Source: Trueperaceae bacterium
Lineage (GTDB): Bacteria; Deinococcota; Deinococci; Deinococcales; Trueperaceae
Length of the DNA: 24,121 nucleotides
Direction: 5' to 3'
Assembly (NCBI GenBank): GCA_024636105.1
Contig: JAGXHO010000009.1
Location: 1-24,121 of the forward strand
In this document: in pieces, positions 21,973 to 24,121 of the stretch
How positions within the stretch are numbered: position 1 is the first letter of the stretch
How the letters are laid out: every line of letters starts with the position of its first letter
The notes under the pieces: generated by a model
The model's database searches: none
Told to the model about the DNA's origin: nothing
Seen by the model: only the letters and a program-made list of their open reading frames with translations
Made by a program: the position numbers and the translations under genes

Positions 21973-22796
21973 TCCCCGTCGACATCCCGATCCAGCACGT
22001 GCAGGTGGAGGACCGCCGCATCGCCTATCACGACGTCGGCGAGGGCCGCGCCGTCGTGCTGGTCCACGGCAACTTCGCCAGCAAGCGCTGGTTCTCCGAG
22101 CTGCTGGCCGCGCCGCCTGCCGGCGCGCGCCTGCTGGCGCTCGACCTCCCGAACTTCGGCGACAGCGAACCGCTCGGCGCGCCCATCACGATCGCCGCGT
22201 ACGCGACCGCCGTCCGCGGCTTCGCGGCCGCCCTCGGCCTCGACCGGCCGGTGCTCGTGGGCCACAGCTTGGGGGGCGCGGTCGTGCTCGAGGCCGCAGC
22301 CGCCCACCCCGGGGCCTGGTCCGCGCTGGTGCTCGTCGACGGCAGCGCCCCCGACGGGCTCACCACCCCCGAGGAGCACTACCCGCTGCTCGACCTGTTC
22401 CTGGGCAACGGACCGATGCTGGCGCAGGCGCTGACGCCGCTGCTCGCGAGCCGCCAGCCGCCGGACTTCGACGACCTGGTCGCCGACGCTTTGCGCATGC
22501 ACCCGGACGCATTCCGCGGCAACGCCCGGGCGCTCGACGGCCTCGACCTGGCGCCGCGCCTCGGCGCGTTCGCCGGCCAGGTGGTGGTGCTGCGCGGCGG
22601 CCTCGACCCGCTGATCACCGCCGAGATGGCCGAGCGCACGGCCGCCGCCTTCACCGGCGCCGCCCACGTCGAGCTCGAGACCTGGGACGACGTCGGCCAC
22701 AGCCCCGCGACCGAGGCGCCCGAACGCTTCGCGGCGCGCCTCGGTGCGTTGCTCGAAGCGCTGAACGCCTTGCACCCAGAGGAGCCGGCGCCATGA
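21969..22796 (+). CDS. Alpha/beta hydrolase (second of two in the acyl-CoA operon)
   Basis: The 275-residue protein has a textbook fold: oxyanion LVHGNFASKRW (31-41), nucleophile Ser100 in VGHSLGGAVV, acid Asp213 in RGGLDPLIT and His244 in VGHSPATEAP. It is of the general hydrolase/haloalkane-dehalogenase/C-C hydrolase type. It is only distantly similar to the preceding hydrolase, so the two probably act on different intermediates rather than being duplicates. GAGAGGAG precedes the ATG, which overlaps the upstream stop (ATGA). Its own stop overlaps another ATG that opens a frame of only two codons (22793-22801), a possible trace of a lost next gene. Confidence 0.9.
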   Translation: MIPVDIPIQHVQVEDRRIAYHDVGEGRAVVLVHGNFASKRWFSELLAAPPAGARLLALDLPNFGDSEPLGAPITIAAYATAVRGFAAALGLDRPVLVGHSLGGAVVLEAAAAHPGAWSALVLVDGSAPDGLTTPEEHYPLLDLFLGNGPMLAQALTPLLASRQPPDFDDLVADALRMHPDAFRGNARALDGLDLAPRLGAFAGQVVVLRGGLDPLITAEMAERTAAAFTGAAHVELETWDDVGHSPATEAPERFAARLGALLEALNALHPEEPAP

Positions 22797-22811
22797 CCTG
22801 AGCCGCCGCCC

Positions 22812-22839
22812 GCCGGCCACGTACCAACTCCTGGCCGGC
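22812..22839 (+). repeat. Hairpin after the second hydrolase gene
   Basis: GCCGGCC (22812-22818) and GGCCGGC (22833-22839) are perfect inverted repeats around a 14-base loop in the 115-base gap before the binding-protein gene. A second hairpin, GGGCCG/CGGCCC (22874-22890), follows. They may set the relative expression of the binding protein. No T-tract is present. Confidence 0.45.
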
Positions 22840-22911
22840 CCGTTCCGCCCCCCGACCACCCGCCCCCCACCACGGGCCGCACCTCGGCCCGCCCCTCGTA
22901 GGAGGAACCGC

Positions 22912-24114
22912 ATGCACCGCACCTTCCGCAAGCTCGTCGCTCTGGCAGCGCTGCTCGCTCTTAGCATCGCCGCCGCCCAAGGCGTCACCATCGGCGTCTT
23001 GACGCCGCTCACCGGTGGCGCCGCTGGCACCGGTCAGGCCCAGCGCGCCGGCTTCGAGCTCGCGCTCGAAGAGATCAACGCCACGGGCGGGGTGCTCGGC
23101 GAGCCGCTGAGCATCATCATCGAGGACACGCAGGCCAACCCCGCCGTCGGCCTCGCCGCCTTCGAGAAGCTGATGACCGAAGACGGCGTCGAGTTCATCG
23201 CCGGCGGCTTCAGCTCGGGCGTGACCCTGGCGCTCATCGAGTCGTTCCGCACCTTCCAGCCGATCGTCATGTGGATCGGCGGGGCCGTGTCGGGCATCGG
23301 CATCGACGGCTTCGACGGGATCGAGGAGCAGATCGGCGAGGAAGATTGGTTCTTCCACGTCCACCCGTGGGACTACCACAACGTCGCTGCGGCTACGGCC
23401 TTCGTCGCCGACACCGGGTCGCGGACCGTCGCGCTGCTCCACGAGGACTCCGCATTCGGCGGGCCCGGCTCCGCGGGCGCCCAGGCGCTGCTCGAAGAAG
23501 CAGGCTTGACCGTGCCGCTGCGCGAGGCCTTCACCTCGACGCTGCTCGGCGGCACCGGCGACTTCCGCGCCGCGATCGCCAAGGCCGCCGCGACCGACGC
23601 CGACATGCTGTACTGGATCGGCTACGACTCCGACGTGGTCCCGCTCACGAGCCAGATCCGCGAGCTCAACTACCGTCCGCAGCAGATCTTCGGTGCCCCT
23701 CCCGGCTGGCCGACCGAGTTCGCCGCCGCGCCCGAAGCGCAGTGCGTCACCGGCCTGATCGGCTTCCTCCCCAACCTCACGACGCCTGACGCGATCGCTT
23801 TCACCAACGCGTACGAGGCCAAGCACGGCGCACAGCCCGACAACTACATGGCCGCGCTGGCCTACGCCAACCTGTGGGCCTACGCCGATGCGATCAACGC
23901 GGCCGGCACCACCGACCAGGATGCCGTCATCGCCGAGCTCGAAGCCGGCACCTTCCGCAGCCCGATCGGCGATTGGTCGTTCGAACCCTCCGTGATCGCC
24001 AAGCACCAGGGCTTCACGACCGACCTCTGGCTCGTCTTCCAGTACCAGAACGGCGTGCGCGAGATCGTCTGGCCGATCGAGAAGGCCACCGCCCCGCTCG
24101 TCAGCTGCCGCTGA
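22912..24114 (+). CDS. LIV-type ABC transporter substrate-binding protein
   Basis: The 400-residue product has a signal peptide cut after residue 22 (SIAAA|QG) and the periplasmic-binding fold of the Leu/Ile/Val type: VTIGVLTPLTGGAAGTGQAQ, ALEEINATGGVLG and IIIEDTQANP, then the second lobe from about residue 140. Members bind branched amino acids, amides, urea or aromatic and other carboxylates. Close association with an acyl-CoA ligase favours a carboxylic acid here, but the ligand is not readable from sequence. A strong TAGGAGG site precedes the ATG. The stop (24112-24114) lies seven bases before the window end, so the permease and ATPase genes probably follow outside. Confidence 0.93.
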   Translation: MHRTFRKLVALAALLALSIAAAQGVTIGVLTPLTGGAAGTGQAQRAGFELALEEINATGGVLGEPLSIIIEDTQANPAVGLAAFEKLMTEDGVEFIAGGFSSGVTLALIESFRTFQPIVMWIGGAVSGIGIDGFDGIEEQIGEEDWFFHVHPWDYHNVAAATAFVADTGSRTVALLHEDSAFGGPGSAGAQALLEEAGLTVPLREAFTSTLLGGTGDFRAAIAKAAATDADMLYWIGYDSDVVPLTSQIRELNYRPQQIFGAPPGWPTEFAAAPEAQCVTGLIGFLPNLTTPDAIAFTNAYEAKHGAQPDNYMAALAYANLWAYADAINAAGTTDQDAVIAELEAGTFRSPIGDWSFEPSVIAKHQGFTTDLWLVFQYQNGVREIVWPIEKATAPLVSCR

Positions 24115-24121
24115 GCGACGC

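Noticed and set aside
18534..22796. Calling the operon an olefin (ole) cluster outright
   Set aside because: No OleD reductase, and no decisive OleA or OleC signature residues could be confirmed. Kept only as a hypothesis.
21252..23030. 592-codon minus-strand frame
   Set aside because: Shadow of the two alpha/beta hydrolases and the intergenic hairpins. Ala/Arg/Gly-rich with no motif.
1..24121. tRNA, rRNA, CRISPR arrays, insertion sequences
   Set aside because: No cloverleaf-like segment, regular spaced repeats, transposase motifs or terminal repeats with target duplications were found on reading both strands.

Overview
The window is GC-rich bacterial chromosomal DNA, about 24 kb, with no rRNA, tRNA, CRISPR array or recognisable transposase. 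Several traits suggest a Deinococcota-type organism, perhaps a Trueperaceae relative. These are exported proteins whose signal peptides all end just before a glutamine (A-x-A|Q), Pro/Asn/Leu-rich linkers in secreted proteins, and a mix of LIV-type transport with acyl-CoA genes. This assignment is an inference from memory of such genomes, not a database result, and is only moderately supported.

Region A (1-1124) holds the start of a minus-strand membrane protein behind a strong TTGACA/TACACT promoter overlapped by two palindromes. Two small plus-strand stress-type genes follow, a CsbD-like protein and a 49-residue lmo0937-type membrane protein, ending at a perfect 36-nt palindrome. Region B (1125-9352) is almost all minus strand. 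Reading in the direction of transcription, it has two tandem paralogous secreted proteins with NPLAP linkers, and a three-PAS diguanylate cyclase preceded by a tiny coupled leader ORF. Next come an M55 D-aminopeptidase, a truncated P-loop kinase, a DUF6157 protein and a HIT protein. A patatin-like protein overlapping an alpha/beta hydrolase ends the region. A signal-peptide-only mini gene (7055-7156) lies on the plus strand between the cyclase and the secreted pair.

Region C (9353-17892) looks accessory: it appears less GC-rich by eye, has long non-coding flanks, and carries two possible gene remnants at its edges. It encodes a complete sugar-use cassette: a GntR/FCD regulator, a CUT1-type substrate-binding protein, two permeases without an ATPase, two xylose-isomerase-like TIM-barrel enzymes, and a cytoplasmic clan-A-like glycoside hydrolase of no family I can name. 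The likely logic is import of an oligosaccharide, hydrolysis in the cytoplasm, then isomerisation or epimerisation of the released sugar. A 12-bp hairpin between the binding protein and the permeases would let the binding protein be made in excess.

Region D (17893-24121) is a tight plus-strand operon: TetR regulator, KASIII/thiolase-like enzyme, AMP-dependent acyl-CoA ligase and two alpha/beta hydrolases, all joined by 4-nt stop/start overlaps, then a LIV-type substrate-binding protein whose transporter partners probably lie beyond the window. The enzyme set recalls OleA/OleC/OleB beta-lactone or olefin chemistry without OleD. It could equally be a catabolic route for an imported carboxylic acid. 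It is the best candidate here for an undescribed pathway.
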